Origin: Bimastos eiseni
Lineage: Eukaryota > Annelida > Clitellata > Crassiclitellata > Lumbricidae
Assembly: GCA_959347315.1 (NCBI GenBank)
Contig: OY365818.1
Span: forward strand, 5,896,120-5,960,119
DNA: 64,000 nucleotides
Direction: 5' to 3'
Part shown: positions 36,927-42,551 of the stretch, one piece after another
Layout: each line of letters starts with the position of its first letter
Position numbering within the stretch: the first letter of the stretch is position 1
The notes under the pieces: generated by a model
Seen by the model: only the letters and a program-made list of their open reading frames with translations
The model's database searches: none
What the model was told of the DNA's origin: nothing
Program-made: the position numbers and the translations under genes

Positions 36927-39900
36927 AGGAAGACAAAAGCAGACAGGCGGACAGACAAAAGATACCTACAGTCTTACTGTCAGTAGGTCTGACAGTCCGT
37001 CTGTCTGCTTTTGTCTGTTCATCTGTCTGCTTTTGTCTTCCTCTCATTCCTGTATTGACAGCCGACGAAGGAAACAAAGAGACAAATTGGATGATTTATA
37101 AATGCGTTCTTGTCTTTGACAAACGCATAACTGATTTTATATTCACAAGGTTTTGTATCACTTTATGTATGTAGGCCCTATGTACGTTTTTTTGTATGTA
37201 CGTATGTATGTATTTATGTATGAAAGTATACGACCAGTTGTTATTTTAAAACAGAAATAGTATAGGAGCACATTATATTCTGAATATTTTTTCAATAATG
37301 ACTATTTAATGTCTTCCTGCCTCATCCTCTGTCATAAAACTAATATACAGAACAGTAAAGCCAGCTGTTTCCTTCACAGCCATGTCGTAAATCCGCGATA
37401 TTGGTCAGTCTAGACATACGGTACGGCTCATATATATATATATACATATATAATAACATATATATATATATATGGGCCGTACCGTATGTCTAAGAAAACT
37501 ACTTCGGTATAGCCCGTCTCTTTATCAGTTCACGCATCTTCTATAATAAGTTCTATTCCTGCCACAGGTTTGCCGCCGGAGCTCTACACGATCTGGGAGG
37601 CCTACCCGTGGCGCTTTGGAGAGTCCTACTGTCTCTTCAAGACCTTCCTAACAGAAATGACGTCATCGGCGTCCATCCTGACGATAACGGCGTTCACGGT
37701 GGAACGATTCGTTGCCATTTGCTATCCGCTCAAGGCGCAGGCCATGTCCAGCCTACCGCGGGCTCTGAAGACCATCATTTTGATATGGTTGACCGCCTGC
37801 CTGACTGCCCTGCCGTATCCGGCACACACGAGGACGTTCTACTACCTGAGGGAGCCGAGAACCCAGCTTCCCATTCCAGACTCGCTCATCTGTAACATTC
37901 CGCTTGTCTGGCATCCGCAGATGCGCTACGTCTTTCAGTCGTCCACCTTCGTCCTCTTCATTCTACCGATTGTCCTCATCACCGTCCTGTACGTCCTCAT
38001 CGGAATCACTCTGAGGAAGTCCGGAATCACCAGGGACTCCATGCGCGTCAGTTCCGGTTCGCCGAATCAGGCGCAGTCGAGAAAGTCCGTCTTAAAGATG
38101 CTGGGTACGTCCGGTTTATATCTGTAGTGAATCGTAACGCCCATGTACATTTAGTAGCAGACTATTTTTCTGTTTGCACATAGCCACACACACACATTAA
38201 AGGGTTGCTAGAGATGGCAGATTGATTTGGGGAAATGATTTCGACACCAGAAAGTACATGTATGTTTGGGCCATGAATATAGCAGAGTTACCTTTGGGTC
38301 ATGACTACAAAGCTGCACTGTTTAGCCGGGGTGGGTCTGGAGAGCCCCTGAGTGGATATTCTGAAAGGGACGCCATATAAATCCTCAAAATAAATAAATA
38401 AATGCATAAAATAAAAAAAATTGTATATCCATATATATGTATTTGAGTCATGAAGATAGCAGAATGTACCAATGCAGTCAGTAGGCCTATCTTTTGGCCA
38501 CGTCTTTAGCAGAAATTATCACTAGGCCTACATTAGAAAGTAAAGTCAACGACCAACACAACGGATGACTACTTTCTCTGAATCTTCTTCTGTATGAGCT
38601 TTCAAATATACAGTCACATATCCGTTATTGTTCCGATCTGCCTCGTGATTAAAGAAAAACATGTGCAAACAAGTCGATTACATTTTGCAGCTGTGACGCT
38701 TATATAACACGCGACATATTCTCTCGATATCATTTCCTCGTATGCGCCAATCTTACGGTTTCCTTTGAACCTCACCTGCGGGCGATAGAAAGCGATCCAT
38801 TTTCGCCATACAAAGAATGACATTTCGCAAAGCGTCATTACGCTAGAACCTCGTTATGAGATTCCAGAAAATTCCTATATATCGGGGATTAGTGGAAAAG
38901 CGTGATACACCAGTTCCCCTCGCCAGGATGCACTCCCGTCTCATATTTCTTATATATTTAATAGTAAATATTTTTCCTCGGATGTAATACTAGCCTATTT
39001 TGTTCCGTCTGCCATCTGTGCTTGCCTTCAGAATTCCGAATGCCGTAGGGTAGTAATAGTTGTTCCAGTTTAACGACACTGTGTGATAAGAACAATGTTT
39101 AGCGTCGATCTCTACCTTTATTCAGGTATGAACTGACACTGCCAAAGTACAAGCAGCTTTGGAGTTTACAGTGGATTAGTAGTAATAGTAATTTGGGTTT
39201 AGCGACACTGTGTGATGACTTAAATCATTAGCGTCGCCCTCCCCTTATTCAGGCTAGGGACTGGCACTGCCAGAATTCAAGCATTAGAAAAATTTACGGT
39301 AGGGATTGGTCCGTTTTATTAATTACTCGCGCAGTCATCAGTACATCCTGGTAAGCGGCAAACTGATGTATCCATAGACACATCAACCACCCTTTCATGA
39401 ATCCCCAATATATTTTCCCGAGAATCATGTTAAAGAATCAGCGGCAGATCTCCTCCGAAACCCTGATCGTAGTCGACACGTGGCTTCTCTCGTCCCCCAA
39501 TCATCCAGTCGACTATCTTTGCAGACACGTGCAGCTGTCTCGATTCGTAGCTCTGAGTTGAAGCAACACAATGGCCGCCGTCCGCCGCCGTCGTCTCTGA
39601 CGGAGGACGCTTCTACGGGACAAAAAAAACAGATCAGCGGTCAACGAACGACAGTGGCCGCCATTGCTGCATCAACGGAACGGATGAAATTAAGGAAGAC
39701 AAGCTCGCGTCCCCCTCGGGAAAGGCCCCTTCCTCCGGAACATGGCGTGTTCCGGTCGCGACTTACATCAACTGTGATTAGATCCATTGTTGTCGACGAC
39801 GCCATGTTGAAATCCTAATGCGACGCTCCGACCCTCTTCCGGCAGACAGTCGACGTCACTCGATGCGCCATAAGCATCATATATATATATTTATATATAT

Positions 39901-40585
39901 ATGTATATATACACACAAACCAAACATATGTATATATATATAAGTACATAATACATGTATGGCTTTGTGGTGGCATAATAACCAAATACATAAAAGTGCT
40001 AATTGCATAATGAGCTAATACAGGTCCAGATTTTTCAGGAAAGAAGCAGGGGGTCGGCTGATGAGATTTTCTGAGAGTCTTAACAATTCCGAACCGTGTC
40101 AAGGTCCTTGTAGCTGAAGCTGGGGTTGAGCACCTCTTACCCCCTGCAAATAGCGCGGTTAGCTACTCATTTCAACCTATAAAATATTTTCCCGTTACCT
40201 GCTCATTATCCTTGAAAGGAAAAACCTTTGCAAAGACTACGTTATTGGCCTCGTACCATGACAATTTCTATGGACAAACACATAATGTGAACAGATTTGT
40301 CAGCATGGCAGACGTTAAGTAAGACTTACAAACTTTTAAAAGTTAAGGACGATGAGTCCTTAGCTCATGCAAATAAGTAGCTAATTTCTGACAATTATAC
40401 ACGCAAATTCGTCATAATCTAAGGCGGGTGAAAAGGTCAACTTTTCAGGTTTTGTGTCACACAAATGCAATATAGGCCTTCTTAATGAATCCAAGAACAT
40501 AGAAATACGTCTATAGATAGGTCTATGGATATTTGATCCTACTCTGGAACTCTAACTACTATAGGGCATTACGATAGAGTATAAT

Positions 40586-40620
<35 letters not shown>

Positions 40621-42551
40621 GAAGAAGAAGGAGAATTGATGCCGTCTCAGGCGTTTTTCTACTGTTCTGAAGTAACATTCTTAGCGCCTTCGAGAGGTTC
40701 TTATAAGGCGCTATATAAATAGCCTAATATATTCATACATACAACGTTCAAGTTCCTGATGAAGCTTATGTACGCCTAGTCTACTTCGGATTCTCTAATA
40801 AGTGCGTGTGTATGAATGTGGTCAACAGTTGCCGTGGTCGTGGCGTTCTTTATCTGCTGGGCTCCGTTCCATGGTCAGCGACTGATGACCACCTACGTCC
40901 GAGATGACCAGTGGACTCCAGCTCTCCTTGAAACGCAAAGTCAGCTCTTCTACATATCGGGTACGTTGATCGAGTCCACCATCACATGTACAAAATATCT
41001 AAATTTTGAAGAATGACAAGCACCTATTATGTATGCGTGGTAAGAATGGTTACTTGTGAAAATAATCGTATAATTTGTATGAGCTCATAACAGATATCAC
41101 CCACTTCAGCGGTTTCTTATATTAAATCTGGGATTAATAATTATAGATGGCATATGAAGCCGCAGCGTGTCAGCCAATCAGCGATCGTATTTTCTGATAC
41201 ATTGTGGCGATGTCTGTGGTCGGCAATGTAATGAATAAAGTGACATCCGGATAATAATAATAAAGACAATTTATATGGCGCAGTAACACGGCCATACAGC
41301 TACAAGAAAACTATCAGTCGGGGTATGCCTTCGAAAAGAGATGAGTCTTGAGCGTAGACTTGAAAGAGTCCACTGATTCGGCCAGTCTGATGGCGGGCGG
41401 AAGACCATTCCAGGCTGCTGAGAAAGCCCGGTCACCGAAGCGCGTCTTCATCCTCCGTACACGTAGGTCAGTCTTCTGAAGCGATTTGAGCTGGAGCCCA
41501 GCATGGATACTCGGCAGGATAACTTTGAACGCATAATCGCCGAAAAGTTCATCTAAATTCAGATATATTTGTATCTGGAGTCGGTGGTCTCTTAGCAGAG
41601 AACCTTGTAGGGCGTTATATAAATGTCCACTGATCGATTACTGCTTATGTATACAGTCAACTTGTGACTAGGGCTGTTCCGAATATTCGCTTCGTATTCG
41701 CTTCGGACCCGAATAATAGGCCAACTAGCGGTCGGACCGAATACGAATAGTGGTCACGTGACATCTGTTTCCGCACAAGCAGCGGCTGCCATAATTTCGA
41801 GTCGATTGAAGTAACTCTCTACTGCCAGGACCACAGTATTGCAATGTCAGCAGTCTCATTTCTAAGTTTAGTTAACTTAGATCCATTCCTAGTTAACACA
41901 GACCGGCAGAAGGATGAAAAAAATTACATGTAGAAAATTGCTGACCTTTTATTCTCTGTATTTACTTAAATGAAACTTTTGCTCACATTTGAAATTTGAC
42001 AGTTGACATATTTTGTATACTATTCGTATGCGTATTCGGCCGAATAGTTGGTCCAATTACTCGTATTCGGCCGAATAGTGAAAATCAACCTATTCGGTGC
42101 AGCCCTACAATCAACAAGAGTCCATAATTAATTCTCGTTGAAATCTTCTTCAGGAATCCTCTACTACGTCAGTTCGACAGTGAACCCGATCCTCTACAAC
42201 CTTATGTCGATCCGTTACCGCAAGGCTTTCCGCCAAACGCTCGTCAGCTGCCGGACAAGCGAACTGAAGGGACGCCGACGAATGCAGACGACGATCACGG
42301 AAGACCAGCGGGTCCTCTCTACGCGGTCGTCGAACACATCGAGCGTCGTCCGCGGAAGGGGCCAGCAGCGCGACCCGTCGCAGACGGCCGAGAGACACCC
42401 CACGTGGCCGATGACGAACAGTCGACCGAAGGCACCGTGCAGGGACACGACGGTGGGCCTGACGGGGGCGCAGGTCGAGGAGAGGTACCGGGTGCTGAGA
42501 GGGGGTCAGCCAAGACAGGCATCGCTGCTGCTCAGAAGGAGTCCGCTCTAG
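11704..42551 (+). CDS. Neuromedin-U / CAPA (pyrokinin) receptor-like GPCR, 4 exons, 472 aa
   Basis: Rhodopsin-class peptide receptor expected in the plasma membrane. Exons 11704-12055, 37568-38104, 40829-40960 and 42154-42551 join in frame to 472 residues. The start is the ATG in AAGATGG at 11704. The N-terminus has three N-glycosylation sequons (N6, N37, N42). Diagnostic residues: GN83 in TM1, LAISD111 in TM2, C139 and C226 as the usual disulphide pair, ERF at 163-165 instead of [15 protein letters not shown] at 303-311 in TM6, NPILY at 351-355 in TM7. RKSVLKML before TM6, the LPPELY block after TM2 and CWAPFH resemble neuromedin-U receptors closely, as does the WEAYPWRFG loop. The C-tail (about 117 residues) is Arg/Ser/Thr-rich and unlike known ones. 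The ligand, probably a PRX-amide-type peptide, is inferred from family only. The growth-hormone-secretagogue/motilin receptor group is the nearest alternative. Confidence 0.9.
12099..12880. mobile_element. Tc1/mariner-like MITE, 782 bp, TA target site
   Basis: Termini CACTGTGTCCTGAAATAAAG and, inverted at the right end, the reverse of CACTGTGTCCGGAAATAAAG form inverted repeats of about 28 bp, flanked by TA on both sides (12097-12098, 12881-12882). No transposase frame. It begins 43 bases after the GPCR exon 1 donor and contains a second element at 12130-12329. Confidence 0.85.
12130..12329. mobile_element. hAT-like MITE, 200 bp, nested
   Basis: Termini CAGGGTCGTACCGA and TCGGTACGGCCCTG are inverted repeats. 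The 8-base flanks CCCTTAAT (12122-12129) and CCCCTAAT (12330-12337) match at 7 of 8. It is inserted in the left part of the 12099-12880 element, so it is younger. Confidence 0.85.
13262..13368. repeat. (TA)n - (TC)n - (TA)n microsatellite
   Basis: Two TA runs on either side of a CTCTCACTCTCTCACTCTCT stretch. Confidence 0.9.
13703..14052. mobile_element. hAT-like MITE, 350 bp, with target duplication
   Basis: It begins CAGTGTGATTCCCAAACTAT with GGGTCGCGACCC following, and ends with AGTTTGGGAAACACTG, an imperfect inverted repeat. The flanks ACCTATAC (13695-13702) and ACCTACGC (14053-14060) match at 6 of 8. The CAGTGTTTCCCAAACTA-GGGTCGCGACCC terminus is a widespread hAT signature in animals. 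Confidence 0.82.
14269..14380. repeat. Interspersed repeat family A, copy 2
   Basis: Shares ATTAGCGTCGCCCTCCTCCT and TATCCAGGCTTCGGACTG with the family, inside GPCR intron 1. Confidence 0.75.
15655..15776. repeat. (TA)n and TATATATG microsatellite
   Basis: Alternating TA with interspersed C and G. No gene signal. Confidence 0.85.
16175..16232. repeat. (CA)n microsatellite
   Basis: Imperfect ACACACGC run. Confidence 0.9.
16305..16500 (+). mobile_element. tRNA-derived SINE, plus orientation
   Basis: GGAGTGGAATAATGGAGAAC with GGATTCGATTCTC downstream resembles a tRNA A box/B box pair. The body GGCGCCCTGCGTGGCTGCC and GTTCGACTCCTGTAACGACT matches, reversed, the copies at 3885-4075 and 18985-19165. 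Confidence 0.72.
17150..17415. repeat. CTGT-rich degenerate microsatellite
   Basis: Repeated GTCTGTCT and CTCTCTGTC phrases. Open frames in all three frames are repeat translations. Confidence 0.85.
18225..18635. repeat. Tandem array of about 48-bp units, each with a TGACGTCA-type palindrome
   Basis: Units share CAACAATCAAATGACGTCAT. Perfect TGACGTCA occurs at 18237, 18285, 18333, 18380 and 18624; changed versions (TGATGCCA, TGACGTCC, TGACGCCA, TGACCTCA) fill the places between. The first four are 48, 48 and 47 bases apart. TGACGTCA is the consensus binding site of CREB/ATF proteins. Whether the array is bound is unknown. Confidence 0.85.
18985..19165 (-). mobile_element. tRNA-derived SINE, minus orientation
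   Basis: Plus-strand ACCTTATGGGGAAACGGGTA followed by TCGAACTCGG is the reverse of a pol III B box. The body CGGCAGCCATGCAAGGCGCC matches copies at 3885-4075 and 16305-16500. Confidence 0.75.
19917..20030. repeat. Interspersed repeat family A, copy 3
   Basis: Shares GTTTAAGGACACTGTGTG, CCATTAGCGCCGCCCTCCTC and CTTGGGACTGGCA with the other members. Confidence 0.75.
20695..20800 (+). mobile_element. tRNA-like SINE fragment inside the hAT element
   Basis: GATGGCCTATCGGTAACGCG resembles a tRNA A-box region, followed by ACGACCCTGGGCAAGTTAAT, which resembles the GGGACCTTGAGCAAGTCC of the SINE at 50308-50520. The B box is not clear. Confidence 0.4.
21108..21815. repeat. Long imperfect inverted repeat, arms about 260 bp
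   Basis: The arm 21108-21370 (with CAATCATAATGGGCCTTTAC and ATATTTGCATATCAATAATA) pairs with 21525-21815 reversed. The loop is short and CA/TG-rich near both arm ends. Lies within the 20376-21987 element. Confidence 0.8.
21995..22250. repeat. Degenerate tandem repeat of CAACCTGTTGTAA phrases
   Basis: The phrase (C)AACCTGTTGTAA with variants recurs at least seven times, often followed by GTCAATGGTATCTGG. It starts at the right border of the hAT insertion. Confidence 0.75.
22290..22800 (+). repeat. Interspersed repeat family C, copy 1 (about 500 bp)
   Basis: Colinear with 53410-53855. Shared blocks include TTAACTTGGTTTGCG, CAAAGTTTGTCATG, TTTCTTTCAACTCTTTTT, ATGACAATGCAAT and GTCAATAAAAGAG. 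No conserved frame between copies, so probably non-coding element sequence. Confidence 0.82.
23143..23350. repeat. (GACA)n microsatellite
   Basis: About 50 tetranucleotide units with three GACTGCCG interruptions. Open frames are repeat translations. Confidence 0.95.
23948..23980. repeat. (TTAA)n microsatellite
   Basis: About eight units of ATTA. Confidence 0.9.
24410..24630. repeat. (GA)n microsatellite
   Basis: The longest uninterrupted GA run lies at about 24511-24587. Confidence 0.95.
25076..25310. repeat. (CTGT)n and CTCTGT polypyrimidine-rich repeat
   Basis: CTGT and CTCTCTGT runs with TGCCTCTGCC interruptions. Confidence 0.92.
25417..25735. repeat. 18-bp purine minisatellite, about 17 units
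   Basis: The unit GAGGAGAAGGAGGAGGGA repeats with minor changes. Because 18 is a multiple of 3 the frames remain open on both strands, but no flanking exon signal supports a protein. Confidence 0.93.
26455..26795. repeat. (GACAGA)n / (GA)n microsatellite
   Basis: Mixed GACAGA, AGACAGACAG and GAGA runs. Confidence 0.92.
27140..27202. repeat. (TA)n microsatellite
   Basis: Alternating AT run. Confidence 0.9.
27590..27800. repeat. (CCTT)n / (CCGT)n / (CCAT)n microsatellite
   Basis: CTTCCTTCCTTC and GTCCGTCCATCC runs, with Ser/Phe/Pro-rich artefact frames. Confidence 0.92.
28363..29362. repeat. Giant tetranucleotide array: (AATC)n, (AGTG)n, (AGTC)n
   Basis: Short AATC units lead into a pure (AGTG)n run at 28391-28881 (about 490 bp), which switches at 28881-28882 to a pure (AGTC)n run to about 29222 (about 340 bp). 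A degenerate AATC/CAGT tail follows to about 29362. The apparent Ser-Val-Gln frames are translations of AGTC. Confidence 0.97.
29818..29880. repeat. (CCACCA)n low-complexity repeat
   Basis: ACCACCCACCCACC-type run. Confidence 0.85.
30340..30465 (+). mobile_element. Possible SINE: tRNA-like head joined to reversed family A sequence
   Basis: GTTGGCCGAGTCGTAAATAC and GGGTAGACAAGAGTTGAAAT could be a degenerate tRNA-like head. GTGCCAGTCCCAAGCC at 30425 is the reverse of family A's GGCTTGGGACTGGCAC. This suggests family A copies are tails of a SINE. Confidence 0.4.
30840..31010. repeat. (CGTCCTTC)n microsatellite
   Basis: TTTCGTCCTTCCGTCC phrases. The opposite-strand frames are artefacts. Confidence 0.9.
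31395..31436. repeat. (CA)n microsatellite
   Basis: ACACACACAC run followed by AT-rich sequence. Confidence 0.9.
32050..32192. repeat. Near-perfect palindrome, about 140 bp
   Basis: TCCACCTCAATTCCGTAGGC with ACGCCTAATAATGATAATAA on the left is reversed on the right as TTATTATCGTTATTAGG, TGTGCCTACGGAATTGAGGT and GGA. The loop is AATTAATAATAATAATT. Probably a small fold-back element. Confidence 0.88.
32195..32480. repeat. (TATATATAC)n microsatellite
   Basis: ATATATATACAT phrases with short interruptions. Tyr/Ile-rich frames are artefacts. Confidence 0.93.
33120..33235. repeat. (GTA)n degenerate microsatellite
   Basis: AGTAGTAGTAG phrases. Confidence 0.8.
33283..33405. repeat. 24-bp minisatellite, 5 units
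   Basis: The unit CAGACTTATTTAGACTTAAG plus AAGT repeats about five times without change in the middle units. Confidence 0.95.
33801..34000. other. Assembly gap (200 N)
   Basis: Exactly 200 N characters preceded by a GA-rich microsatellite. The round number suggests a placeholder of unknown true length. Confidence 0.99.
34620..34858. repeat. (GTAT)n microsatellite
   Basis: About 50 uninterrupted GTAT units after a short GTGT stretch. Confidence 0.97.
34915..35415. repeat. (GGAT)n / (GAATGGAT)n degenerate microsatellite
   Basis: GGATGGATGAATGG phrases over 500 bp. Confidence 0.93.
36436..36500. repeat. (CATC)n microsatellite
   Basis: CATCCATCCATC phrases. Confidence 0.88.
36868..37050. repeat. 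(TA)n followed by an imperfect palindrome
   Basis: A TA run (36868-36924) is followed by AGAGGAAGACAAAAGCAGAC, which reappears reversed as CTGCTTTTGTCTTCCTCT near 37027-37045, with a second reversed copy of CTGTCTGCTTTTGTCTGT before it. Confidence 0.8.
37411..37495. repeat. Palindrome just upstream of GPCR exon 2
   Basis: AGACATACGGTACGGCTCAT and ATGGGCCGTACCGTATGTCT are inverted around a TA-rich loop. It ends about 73 bases before the exon 2 acceptor. Confidence 0.88.
37568..38104 (+). CDS. GPCR exon 2: first extracellular loop to start of TM6 linker
   Basis: The acceptor is TTCTATTCCTGCCACAG at 37567 and the donor GTACGT at 38105. It encodes TM3 with the ERF motif, TM4 ([16 protein letters not shown]), C226, TM5 ([19 protein letters not shown]) and the third intracellular loop ending RKSVLKML. 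Phases fit both neighbours. Confidence 0.93.
39051..39167. repeat. Interspersed repeat family A, copy 4
   Basis: More diverged copy with AGTTTAACGACACTGTGTGA and TTAGCGTCGATCTC. It sits directly before copy 5 as a tandem pair in GPCR intron 2. Confidence 0.7.
39178..39300. repeat. Interspersed repeat family A, copy 5
   Basis: Shares AGCGACACTGTGTGATGA, CATTAGCGTCGCCCTCC and CTAGGGACTGGCACTGCC with the family. Head-to-tail with copy 4. Confidence 0.72.
39480..39818 (+). other. CpG-rich open frame of 112 codons in GPCR intron 2, function unknown
   Basis: It starts with an ATG and is rich in Arg, Ser and Pro. No domain is recognised. It stands out by base composition from the surrounding AT-rich intron. 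An acceptor-like CTATCTTTGCAG lies inside it. It could be an alternative exon, a regulatory island or chance. Confidence 0.2.
40829..40960 (+). CDS. GPCR exon 3: TM6 and third extracellular loop
   Basis: The acceptor is GTGGTCAACAG at 40828 and the donor GTACGT at 40961. It encodes [20 protein letters not shown] and the loop before TM7. Residues 297-341. Confidence 0.92.
41250..41630. repeat. Interspersed repeat with the GCTGAGAAAGCCCGGTCACC motif
   Basis: It opens with AATTTATATGGCGCAGTAAC, contains TTCCAGGCTGCTGAGAAAGC then CCGGTCACCGAAGCG, and ends GGGCGTTATATAAATG. This kind of sequence recurs in many marine invertebrate genomes. A related, reversed and diverged copy is likely at 57905-58160. 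Confidence 0.65.
41669..42107. mobile_element. MITE with TAGGGCTG termini, copy 1 (439 bp)
   Basis: It starts TAGGGCTGTTCCGAATATTC and ends with CTATTCGGTGCAGCCCTA, inverted. Internal ATTCGGCCGAATAG phrases are self-complementary. A second copy in the same orientation is at 54971-55394. No clear target duplication. Confidence 0.85.
42154..42551 (+). CDS. GPCR exon 4: TM7 and cytoplasmic tail
   Basis: The acceptor is ATCTTCTTCAG at 42153. It encodes TM7 with [13 protein letters not shown], then helix-8-like [10 protein letters not shown] and a long basic Ser/Thr-rich tail to TAG at 42549-42551. The tail is GC-rich like the other exons, supporting its coding nature. Confidence 0.9.

Larger units (their letters stand above)
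12056..37567 (+). other. GPCR intron 1 (25.5 kb), repeat-filled
   Basis: No other gene was recognised. It holds most of the microsatellites of the window, nested MITEs, SINEs, a fold-back hAT element, the CRE array and the N gap. Open frames inside are low-complexity translations. Confidence 0.8.
38105..40828 (+). other. GPCR intron 2
   Basis: Holds two tandem family A repeats, a SINE-like fragment at about 38310-38405 (CCCTGAGTGGATATTCTGAA then CGCCATATAAAT and an A-rich tail), TA-rich DNA at 39876-39960, a CpG-rich open frame at 39480-39818 and a (TAA)n run at 40585-40618. Confidence 0.7.
40961..42153 (+). other. GPCR intron 3
   Basis: Filled by a repeat at 41250-41630 and a MITE at 41669-42107. 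No additional exon seen. Confidence 0.75.
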
